From Chamaecrista fasciculata (Eukaryota > Streptophyta > Magnoliopsida > Fabales > Fabaceae), in the NCBI GenBank assembly GCA_003254925.1, contig QANZ01029362.1:121635-185634 (forward strand): DNA of 64,000 bases, read 5' to 3'. Both the position numbers and the translations under genes were made by a program. The notes under the pieces were generated by a model that saw only the letters and a list, made by a program, of their open reading frames with translations, had not been told where the DNA came from and did no database searches. This document shows, piece after piece, positions 51,306 to 62,700 of this stretch (the stretch's first letter is position 1; every line of letters begins with the position of its first letter).

Positions 51306-51421
51306 ACTAACATTGTGAGCAAACAATTCACTCTACAACCAAGGAAGAAGAATGTTTTCCCTTCCTTGCCATGAAAAAAAATATTTCCAAAATTATGTTG
51401 TGTGGAAAGAATCTAAAGTCG

Positions 51422-54400
51422 TCAGTCTTCTTGTTTCTCAATGAGTATCTTCTTGCATGCTTCATAGCACATGAAAGAAATACCAGCAGCAGGAATCAGT
51501 TTTAACCAGCTTGGTCCCAATCCTCTGTACAGACCCTTAAGGCCTTCCTTTTCAAGTATGCTCGTAAGAGCGTGAAGCATATTGTGATACTGTCTTCCAT
51601 TAAGAGCCCCTGCTTGCATGTGCTTTCGAGCTACCTCAAGTGGAAATGTTGCACTGCTTGATATTGCACTAGAAGCTGATCCAATCAAGAGGGTCATCAC
51701 ATTCCCAACTTCTTCCTTTTTGAAAGCTTTCTTGTATGCTTTTTGCAGTGTGTCATAAGCAAGATAGTTTGTGGCGGCGTAAGGGATCACGCCGATTATA
51801 CTTGGGGTGAGGCCTCTATAGAGTTCTGCAGGACCTTCCTCTCGAAGAATTCTTGTAAATGCATCTAGAAAGTTCTTGTAGACCCCTCTCTGCAATTAAA
51901 GTAGCAGTATAAACACACCAACACAGATGATATAACAATATTTTTATGTCTCCCCTCATGTCTTATACATGAATTTGTCTCCTTATTTGAAGTATCTGAG
52001 CATAGGTAAGACAGGGAGTTCATCAGACCTGAACAGTGAGCCGAGTTTTGAGTAGCTCTAGAGGGTATGTGCAGAGGGTAGAGCTAACCCCGGCAATAGC
52101 ACCGGCAATTGATGGAGCTGGAATTGAGAGTTTTGGCTGTTCTCCAGGTTTAGGAGCCAAATGCTTCTTGACAGTATCATATACAAATAACTGCAGAAAT
52201 GCTTCTTCCATCAGATGACATAAAAAGCATGTTCAAAAAATAGAAAGATAGTGTAGTGTAATTCACGCATTTAACATTCAACATTCAACATTTGTGAGCA
52301 TAAGAGCTTAATGTACACGAAGTCAAAAGCTCAACAAATTTCGTAAGATGTAGATTCTGCCAAGTAAATTCTGCGCAAGTATTGAACATATATGAAAATC
52401 CTAATTTTTTTTCAAAAAATATTGATAGCAATGGCTTATCAAGTATCAACAACCCTCTTTTGTCAATTTCCAAAGGATAAAACTTCAAATTAGTTTTTAT
52501 GTAGTTTCTCTCATATTCTTAAACAGAATTATAATGAGGGACTCATAATGTTGCATTGTACACATTTTAGTTTTTTATTAGTCTAATCTGAGTACATAGA
52601 ATGGTGTCAAAACAATACTGAGAGTGAGACAGCGAACAGAGCGAAAATTGAAGAATGAAGCTTTGCAGTAGTAAAGAGGCTCAAAACTAACCAGTTATAG
52701 TTTAAAGATGTAAACCTTATTCTAATGAACTGAAGATGCAGTCTAATCACAGGCATCCAAGTTCCTAGTTCAACGAAGGGTTCACTAGACTTTTGTTCTT
52801 CTTTAATGAACCACATAAATAGAATGCCAAAATACCAGTGTTTGGATTTCATTTTTTTTTTTCATTTTCATTAAAAATAAAAAATATCATTGAAAATACA
52901 TTTGGTATAAATTCTTTAAAAATGTTTCTTGATTGAAAATAACACGTTAAAAAGATGTTTTTGACATTTTTAAAAATTTATGATATTTTATAAATACGTA
53001 TAAACACATCAATATCATTAATTGATAATCAAATTAAAAAGTATATAAAATTTATAGTTATTCAAATTAACATAATTTAAACATAAATAAGAACAAAATT
53101 TTAATTTTATAAAATAAAAATGCTACTTAAATATTAAAAACTTAAAAGTAAAAATTAGATGTCAAAAACTCATTAGTCTTTGAAATTATAGGTTAAATTC
53201 TATTTTAGTCCTTTAATTTTTTTTTTGTTGCTTTTTTGTCTTCAAACTTTATGACTCGTTTTTTAGTTTAACATGCAATTCCGTCTAATTTATGTTGTTA
53301 TTTTTGAATTGGACATTTCATGTGAATGATTTCACTCTCACATATAGGGATGTACACAAATTCGGTTTGGACCTGATCAATTTGGGTCGGGTCTAAACAA
53401 AATTGGGTCGAGCAAACAAATAAAAGGAGGAGAATAGTGTTCGGCCAGGCTAGGATGAAAAAACCCGGCCTGACCCGGGGTAGGGAGCTGAAAGTGGAGC
53501 TGCGAATGCTATTACCAGGAAGAAGACGAACAAAGTAGCATTTACCAGATTTACCACTACACCCATTTTGATTTCACGGTTTTAATTGGAATTAGAATTA
53601 GGCGTATGAAGTATGAACTATGAAGCACTCTTCTTTTTCCTCTTCCTCAGGTAAATCTCAGATTACGGATCTTGAATTTGATGAATCAACACTCGATTAG
53701 ATCCTCAAAACTCAAATAAAAAAAGAAGGATTTCTGCAACCTGGCCCAACCCCGGACCGTTCTGACCCGGCCCAATCAAGTCTCGGGTCTGTCGGGTCTT
53801 GGGCCGGGCCTGGGTCCAAAATCAGACCCTAAGCATTTTCCAGGCCAGATCCAAACCTGCCCCGACCCGTGTACAGCCCGTCACATATGTCCTAATAAAT
53901 GAATTAGTATAAAAAGAAAAAATTAATAAGATGGAATCAACTACAAAAAAAAGTTTAGGAAAATTTAGATGATGGAATCAACTACAAAAATAATCAACTA
54001 CAATTTGTCTTCAGTTTGTAATTTTTTTCTCTTTCTATCAACTATTTATTGATATAACTATAAAAATAAGATGGAATCATGGTTAGGGTCAATATAGTCT
54101 CAAAAAAAGATTTTATCCTGTAGTTTGAATACCAAGATGAAATCTTGACCAGAATGAGAAATAAATTTGTACCTCAATGGCCTTGCTTGGCGCAATTCGG
54201 ATTACGTTAACAAAATTTCCCCTATACAATCCCTTCCATCCATCAGCTTCAACAATCGAACGAAACACCTCCGAAGCAGAGCTTCCACAGATTCCAACCA
54301 TCAAATGCGTCCTTATCGTCTCCAATGGCGCCACCGCAGTTCTCGACACTGCTCCAGCAATTGCTCCACTTATCAATCTCCTTAACGACGGATTCCTAAT

Positions 54401-54784
54401 CTTCAATTTCAACTTCAAACCACCACCACTCTTCTTCTTCTTCTTCTTCTCCTCTTTCACTACCACAACGCCACCTTCTTCGTCACGAATCAATAATTCT
54501 GGAAACATCCAATTTCGAAAGCCAGATTCCGGCATCGCAACGTATTTCAAGGACGAAATAGCCACACTCAATTTCGTGCCGCTATTATCTCTACTAGCGA
54601 CGGCTGGAGGTACTGGAGGGTTTGGGGGAATCCCAAATCCAAACCCTGCCTGACCTACGCTTGCGAACAAGCCGTTCAGACAAGGATTGTTATTCTCAAC
54701 GGAATCCCTAACAAACTTGATTCCCGAAGAACAGAATACTACATCCTTGTTCCCACCAGATTCAAGAATTCCTCTACCCATCAT
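51422..54784 (-). CDS. BT1: Brittle-1 type mitochondrial-carrier-family nucleotide transporter, plastid
   Basis: BT1 proteins move adenine nucleotides across the plastid envelope. Three minus-strand exons (54784-54173, 52190-52029, 51889-51422) join in frame to 413 residues; Arabidopsis BT1 (At4g32400) has 392. A long N-terminal extension of about 125 residues with a lysine run precedes the carrier domain, as expected for a plastid-targeted member. Three Solcar repeats each carry the carrier signature: PLETIR with RRLISGAIAGAVSRTAVA before it, PLELLKTRL after GVSSTLCTY, and PLEVARKHM after SSAISSSATF. GWKGLYRGN, GPAELYRGL and GLKGLYRGL mark the matching matrix loops. Intron 1 (about 2 kb) contains a hAT MITE. 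The start is the first of two adjacent ATGs. Confidence 0.94.
53346..53880. mobile_element. hAT-type MITE inside BT1 intron 1
   Basis: Ends AGGGATGTACAC and GTGTACAGCCCG are imperfect inverted repeats. The element is 535 bp, flanked by the 8-bp duplication TCACATAT (53338-53345 and 53881-53888). The interior is GC-rich for this intron, with many copies of GGGTC/GACCC in both orientations and a central block (about 53490-53740) of different character, possibly a second insertion. No transposase is encoded. Confidence 0.8.
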
Positions 54785-55286
54785 TCAATTGGAGATGGAA
54801 AGAATTATATGCGAATTCGATGAATAGGTTTGTAGAGAAGAGTTTCGATTAGCGAAGAATAGAAGAAGAGTGTGAGGAGAATGAGAATGGAAATGCATGG
54901 GCTAAGGCTTAGGTTACTAGAACAAAGAAAGGCGTGGTGGCGTGATAATTCATAGGAAGAAGGTCATGGTCGAGTGAGAGGAAGAGGGAAATCCTAAGAC
55001 TGCCGGCATTGAGAAATTCGACCTGAAATGGCATATTCAGTAATCAATCAATACACACACACTCTCTCTCTTACTTCTCTCACTATCTATGTATCTATGT
55101 ATGTTCATATTCATGGGAAGAAGATATGAAGATGAAGATAGAATGATAGATGGAGAATAGAGAGTGTATGTGTATGGATGGACTGTGGACTCAGGAATCC
55201 ACTGGTCTTAATTAACTCACCCATACGTTCCCTTCACTATTTCCACCAAACGGTATCAACATATATTTGTTTAATTTTAATATCTT
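54785..55286 (-). promoter_or_regulatory. BT1 upstream region
   Basis: About 500 bp between the BT1 start codon and the MULE MITE at 55287. It contains short CT/CA microsatellites near 55053-55085 and no other gene. The promoter and leader must lie here, but no specific element can be assigned. Confidence 0.4.
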
Positions 55287-55676
55287 GGCTAAAGTGTACT
55301 TTTGGTCCCATAACTTTGGAAAATGTCTCAATTCGGTCCTATAACTTTTGGTCCCATAACTTTGGCAAAGGTCTCAATTTGGTCCCATAACTTTTTTTGT
55401 TGCAATTTTGATCCCATAACTTTTGAAAATGTCTTACTGTTAGTCCCAACTCCCAAGCTAATTTTCATCCATTATCTGTCGTTAAAGATGATTTGACATA
55501 CTGAGTTGGATGATGACGTAACAAATATGAGTGAAGTTATGGGATGAATGGAAATTAATTTGGAACCAACGGTGAGACGTTTTCGGAAGTTATGAGACCA
55601 AAATTGCAACAAAAAAAGTTATGGGATCAAATTGAGACTTTTACCAAAGTTATGGGATCAAAAGTGAACTTTAGCC
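55287..55676. mobile_element. MITE, Mutator-like (9-bp target duplication)
   Basis: This is a 390-bp element with inverted ends GGCTAAAGTGTACTTTTGG and the mirror ending AACTTTAGCC. It is flanked by the perfect 9-bp repeat TAATATCTT (55278-55286 and 55677-55685). It is related in ends and internal phrases to 977-1436 and is non-coding. Confidence 0.87.
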
Positions 55677-55841
55677 TAATATCTTTAAATGTATCAAAGC
55701 AATGTTCTCAATGAAACAAATAATGAGTCACAAGTTAATTGGTTAGTTGGTTTAATTGACTAAAGTAATAATAAAATTGGATGATTAATAAATAGTAATT
55801 ATTTTAAATATATGTAATATACAAAATATACAAATTAGATT

Positions 55842-55842
<1 letters not shown>

Positions 55843-55884
<42 letters not shown>
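55843..55884 (+). repeat. (ATA)n microsatellite
   Basis: About 14 uninterrupted ATA units, 116 bp beyond the RRS1 stop codon. Confidence 0.9.
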
Positions 55885-55999
55885 TTAATATAAATGCTAT
55901 TTAATAGATGAAGTCATCTTCTACAAAACTTCAAAGCAGTTAGCAAATTTGTAACACCTAGTGCTAAAACCTCTCTGCAAGTGATATAATTTCCAGCCA

Positions 56000-56754
56000 T
56001 CAAAATTTAACTTCAGTTTGACTTGCCTTTCTTGAAACTTCCCTTTTTGTGAGACTTCTGTGTATTTTTTTCTGAGGTTTCATTTTGCCTGAGGTTGCAG
56101 AAGCCTTCCCTTTCTCACTCCTTTGTTTTTTTTCTTTCTTCACATTATATGTCTTGATAGCCTAATTTCCAGAAAGACAAGTTAAAAACAAGGTAGATTC
56201 CAGTTAAAATTGGGGCCAAGATTAGAAAAGGACTCAAGTGTACCTTGTCAACATTAAGAATCTCATGGGAATTCTCGGAGAAGATCTTGTTCAACACTTT
56301 CTGTGTTTGCTCCTTCTCCTGGAATCCGATCCCGGATCCTTCCACCACTGGCAGGAACTGGACGAAAACAGAGCAATGTAAGGTGATCAATTAATAAGGT
56401 TACACAAGAAGCTTCTTCATAAAAAACTTTTCATAGATCACAGAGCTTTATATCTGAAAGAGTATGAGCCATACCTTCCGATATTTTCCCTTATGAGGAG
56501 CGGCCTTTTCGCCTGGCAACTTCTTGTCGAATTTCCCACCACTAGCTGTCGCAGTTGCTGCTAATCCGGTGACATTTCCCAGTTCATCCTTAGTAACTTT
56601 CCTGGGTGCAGCCTGAGTTCCAGTGATAGGCAGAGCTGTAGCAGCCAACTGAACATGGCTGTACAGAAAGTTAATCAGTTTTCACAACATGTATGAGAGA
56701 AAACTCTTAAACAAGAATGTGTGCAAATGGGAAAGAATCAGGGTGAAGATATAA

Positions 56755-56786
<32 letters not shown>

Positions 56787-59700
56787 AGCACTAGTTCAAA
56801 AAGGAGACAAACTCCTGAAAAATCTTATCACCATCTAATTTTTTGGAAGAATGGTCCTAAACTTGGAGGAATTACCAGGCAACAAAGATAGAGACAAGAA
56901 CATTAAGAAAAAATGATTGTATTTTAAGCAGAAGTTAGGGCACCACAAGGTATGTAAGATTACAAGTTTAGAATTGAGAGTATCAGGGTATTCTTAGGAA
57001 GGTAATCCAAACTTCACTAATGCAAGTTATATGTATTATGACAGGAAACTGAACTTCGATAGCAAGGACTAGAAAAAGACTAGTGGAGATGGGAAGAAAG
57101 AAAGTTGGAGAGGACACAATCATGGATAAGGTGATACGTGAACATATATTGTAGGTGCCAAGCCACCTTAAGTTACTGTATATTTTAAAAAGCAGCAAAT
57201 GATCCATAAAATAGGATCTAGATAAAACTATTACTCATTTTTCCTATGAATAGTGACAAAACTACTTTCTGTGAAATTAACAGCTTAAGAACTAGCTGAA
57301 ATTTTAGAAAAAAATACCTTGGCAAAGCACCAACTTTTGCAGCTTGTTTCAGGTTCTGTAGCCTATTCTTCTCCTGTTTTTCAATCCTTTTCTTCCTATT
57401 TTCTCTTCTTTTGGCAAAAGGATCTTCTTCTGGATCTGCAAAATGTTACCATGTTTATCAGTAAATGTGAACCAACAAATGCAGGCACGGACAACTATAT
57501 AGCTAGACATGGGAAAATGTCTACAAAATAAGACTCTACTAGCATCAATTATAACTCAACAGAAAAAACTAATGCATTGATACAAGTGGCATAAATTATG
57601 TTCACAAATGATTTGGGATAGCTAACTTCAACTAACCAATATCGAACAATTTAAAATGTTTGGTTCATGAATGAGAATAACATATGGCACTCTAGTCAAC
57701 AGTATAGGAAAGGAAAGGCCAGTAATAGATCAGTAGTCCAATCTGGCTCCATATGCAGTTACATAAACTGATAGAGTCATTGGTTCATATTTCCAAAGTA
57801 ATATGAATAAGTTATATATATGAGCAAATCTATCAAGAATAAAAAAAATCCAACAAAATAAATAGAGATGTGCTTTTTATTTAAAATTTTCAATAGCTAC
57901 ACAATATTCAACTATTTTAATACAAGAAAAAGGTAAGATCATAACACTTTAAAAAGTTAAAAATGGACACAATGTAGTAAAACAAACTAATTTAAGATTT
58001 ATTTTTAAGTTTTTCTAATTGATGTAAATTTAATGCTTGTTCAAAGAAACTTTGCTGGTCTCTGACATACTCTACATAGCAACCGTAGTGTAGCATTATT
58101 TATTGGAACTGAACCAAACTGGTGGTTGGTTTACCAATTCAACTGTGAGGTCTGCCCTTGTAGCATTATTTATTGGAGCAGCTTTTGAGGGGAAAGCAAA
58201 AAACTTAGCTTGACAAAAGTGGCCCATGGGGGGAAAGTGTTTAGAGTGACTTCAGAGTTCAGAGTCAGCAATGTATAATTCGCTACTTTCAAATGAAATA
58301 ACCATGTTCAAAAACATAAAGAATCAGACAATGTATTGTGAGATAGCATTTAATTTAACATGTCAGTCAAATTCTTCCATTAATAGTTTTGATTCGGATC
58401 TCCTTCCAATTGATATATAGTGCTACAATACCAGATTATCAAACTGAATTTTTCTTGAGTGCAGAACATGTCTAATACTGTTTTCCATGTTTTTTTTTCA
58501 AAACTAAAACTTTTACTCCAATAAATGTGGTAGGTTTGAGGGTGCTCAACAGTGATAGCGAAAAAGGTGTCCATACGTTGTAATTAAACAGGTATAGTAA
58601 ATGCAATTGTAAAAACAGCTACTTCATAAGGAAATAGTAGTTACCATCATTCATGTTTGCCTCAATAATAGGTATAGCCTCTTCATCATTTGCATGATCA
58701 TATCCAAATCTGCGTTTCCATGTCTTAGACTGTTCATCAAACACAAGCTTGTCTGTCTTCCGATTCTTTATTCCTGAAAAGTAACATAACAGTAAAGTTG
58801 AATGGTTAGGATAGGACACAACAAGGTCCAATCTGACTACATCAAAGATCAGAGGCGAGATTTAAGAATAATGTATTAAAGTTCTCTAATATGAAAACAT
58901 TTGTTTGCCACATATGCTGGACGACTAACCTTTCTTCTGGGCAAATAGTTCCCATTTTGTTGGAGGTTTCGGCTTTGGTAGCTGAAAGCCTGAAAGCATT
59001 ATGGACTTCATGAGCAAATAATCTTGTTGTGTAGTGATAGAACCCTATACTGATTTAATTAGAATTAAAGCAAAGATGGTGTCTGGATATAGCCAAGACA
59101 CACTTACAAGGACTAAAACAGCACACAAAACTCACACAAACACTCACAGCAAGCTGGACATTCAAGATAAAACACTAGAACAATAAGAAGAATGGAAATA
59201 ACATAAGTAGGTTAGACTCTCTCCCACCTTGGCTTCTGAGAGGCCAAGTCCTCTCCCACTTCCCTAACCAATTCCTTACTTTTCTCCTTCCCAAAACCCT
59301 CTATAAATACTGATAAAACCATTACATCCCTTACTCCCGCACATACTTTTCTTATTCTTTGTGGGCCCATGTCCAGCAGACCCATCATGTAGGAATACAA
59401 AAGGAAAACACCAAAACCATGAAATCTAAAGTAAAGATAACCAATAGTCCAATACATAGCTAATCCATTTCAAATTAAAATATAAATATACCAAGAAATT
59501 TTATTTCCTTCAACAAATTTTCATTTGAAATAAGACCTTTTTTTTGTGTATTGCTTTCAAGTATGCTTCTGAACCAATAACCAATCAAATTAACACAAGA
59601 CTGAGACAGTGGATTGCTGATTCTTTCTTGTCCACAAATAGCCAACTTATCCGATTGACATAATTACTCACAGAACCAAAATATACCAAAAACATGTTCT

Positions 59701-62700
59701 ATTGTTGCTTCCAAGCATTTTATCTCATGGGTGCAAATACTTAGACGTGTACTGTCTATGTCTAGTGCATGCCAATAAATATAATAAAGAAAAGAACTTT
59801 CAACAGCTGCATCACTTGATACTCTGAAAAAGTCAATTTTGTCCAGTCTCACAGAAAGAATGTCTAAGAAACAAAAAAATAAAGCCAACATGTAGTTCCA
59901 AAGCAGTTTGCATAAACCAATTCCTTCTACCTACAGTGAGAAATACAAAGATAAAGATTCTACTGGTGAGGATTTCTTGAACGAAAGGCACAACAATGCA
60001 TAATTTACATATGATCCCAGAATGCTAAAGTAACAATAAAAAAACTTACATGCTTCTCTCTTGGCAATTTGGTCACTGGTGGTGGCAGCTTCACAAGAGG
60101 TCCATCAACATCTTCAGTAGAAGGCAAATTAAAGAGACTATCTGCGATAGCTTGAACTAACTCAGTGCCCCTTTCTAAACATTCCTTGACCAGCTCCTCC
60201 CTGTGTTTATTAAAGATATTAAGGTTAATAATGGCAATAGCCAATAACAAATGTGTATCTCATCATAAGTAGGAAGTATGAGAAGGATACTACAATTTCC
60301 AGCAACAATTTAAAGGTGGAGATAGAAGAGAAATAGGGAGTGATCAACAAGCAGAATTCACAACTTGTCTTAAACACTCACCACTAAGCAAGTAAAGTTC
60401 ATTAACAATTACTATCTCAAAATTAGTAAATTATTATTTCGATTTAAAAGTCTGAACTTCAAAGCAGCGGACAATTTTCAAAAATTAAAAACTTATAAGC
60501 ATCCGGCATAACACAACTTAGCTAATTAACTTTCCTTTCTCGTTCAATTCAACAAGCATCAAATAAAGAGAGAACACAAATTCAAAGAGAACAGGGCTTT
60601 CCAAACAGAGAAAAAGGAACATAACGACAATGCTTTCCAAACCCTTCAAACAAAGAATAACACCGAAAGCAACCACTGACAAAGATAACAAACATCAACA
60701 AGAAGAAAAAAAAAGCCCCTTTTAAGAATATAATCATCACCTCAGATGTCAAAATTTTACTTAGCTTTTATAAAACATTAGGTAAATTGTAATTAGATTT
60801 TACACTTTTGGATATTCTCACAGGACTCCATGGAGAATGAAGATCCAAGAAGTTTATCCCCATTTCCTTGCCATCCATGAATAGTACATTGATGAGTGTT
60901 TAAGGGTACTGACTATATTAATTTTTTTTAAAATGAAAGATTCAATTGAAACTTTTAAAAGGAAAACTTAAAAATCAGATGAAGCTATAAAGATTGACAA
61001 AATAATATAACCATCAATATCTTTAGGTATGATCCTCATACTCCTCTTCTTCTATCTCTCTCCTTTTATGTTTCCAAACTTTCATGTCTAATCCCAGAAA
61101 ATCTGCCATTCTGCATATCTCCACAGACTCCGGGTGAGTCTTATCACCAGAGGAGAATCCATGAAGATACAAGGAATCTACATTACTCTTACCAACATCC
61201 ACCCAACTGAAGCCCACTTCTTTTCTCACTCCCTTTTGTCTCATCTCTTTCCTCATTTTTGCCACTTTCTCCCACTCCCCTTTCTCAGCATACAAGTTTG
61301 ACATCAACACATATGAACCTGAACTTGTGGGTTCCATTTCTATCAATCGATCAATCACCTTCTCAGCCATCTCAATGTTTCCATGTAACCTACAAGACCC
61401 AAGCAAGCTTTGCAACACAGTCAAACCAGGTCCTCCTGGAATCTGACATGCCAACTCTTCTGCCTCCTTCAATTTCCCAGCTCGGCCCAGCATGTCCACC
61501 ATGATAGAATAGTGTTCAGGAGTTGGCTCAATGTGGTACTCGTTGATCAAAGAGTAAAAGACTTTACGGCCAATATCAACCATACCATTTCTACAACATG
61601 CTGTTAAGACAGAGAGAAAAGTTATAGAATCTGGACTGATTTTTTCCATCTGCATCTTTTCAAACAAATTCATCACTGACTCATAGTCTCCATGTCTAGA
61701 ATAGGCAGATATTATTGCAGTCCAAGCAACCTGGGTTCTTTCAAGTGTCTCATCAAAAACTCTTTGAGACTCTATTATGCTTCCTCGCTTGGCATACATG
61801 TCAAGGAGCGCCCCTGAAGTGATCGGGTCAGTGCTTAAACCAAGTTTGAGCAAAGTAGAATGACACTGTTGGCCATGTTTTAAGGATATATCTTCAGCAG
61901 CACCAATTGCATTTAATACACTTCCAAAAGTATATTGATTGGGTCTTATCTCTTTCATTGCTAACAGAAATGTAAGAAAAGCTTCTTTAAACAAGCCATT
62001 TTGAGCATACCCTGAAATTATAGCATTCCATGATATTACTTCTCTAGTTCTAAGCTCCTCAAAAATCTTTTTCGACTCTAGAATGGAGTCAAACTTGGCA
62101 TACATGGTAATAAGGCTGTTGCACACAGTTGGTTTTGACAAGAAGCTGCTTTTTATACATAACCCGTGAACCATTAGACCTTCTTTTACCAGATTCATGA
62201 TTGTTATGGCATGGATTAATCCTATAAAGGTAACTTCATTTGGATAAACATCATCAGTTCTCATCTCGTTAAAGAGCGAAACTGCATCTTCATCCATAGA
62301 TATCATTGTAGTCCAAGAGACTACATTTCGATCACTCATGAGTTGAAACACCAATTTGGCATCTCTTATGACCTCACACTTTGCATATGTTGAGATCAAA
62401 ACATTACAAACCGAAACATGTCTCTCGTGTCCCATTTTTATGGCCAAACTGTGCACCTGTCTCCCTAACTCTAAATTTCTTTCATGACCACAAGCTGAAA
62501 TTACACTAGTAAATGAGACATGGTCAAGCAACATACCTTCTCTTATCATTTTGATAAACATAGAGACTGTTTCCAACCCATTATCTCCCTCTTGAGCAAG
62601 TCCTGAAAGCATTGCGTTCCACGAAACCAAGTCCCTCTTAGGCATTTCATCAAACACCTTCCTTGCCTCCACTAATCGTCCCCACCTGGAGTACAAGGTT

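Larger units (their letters stand above)
49680..51421. other. Intergenic region between the convergent Alba and BT1 genes
   Basis: This is 3' flank for both genes. It holds a tandem duplication of about 58 bp at 49798-49912, a (CA)n run at about 50648-50663 and a palindromic element near 51090-51305. No gene is seen. Confidence 0.6.
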
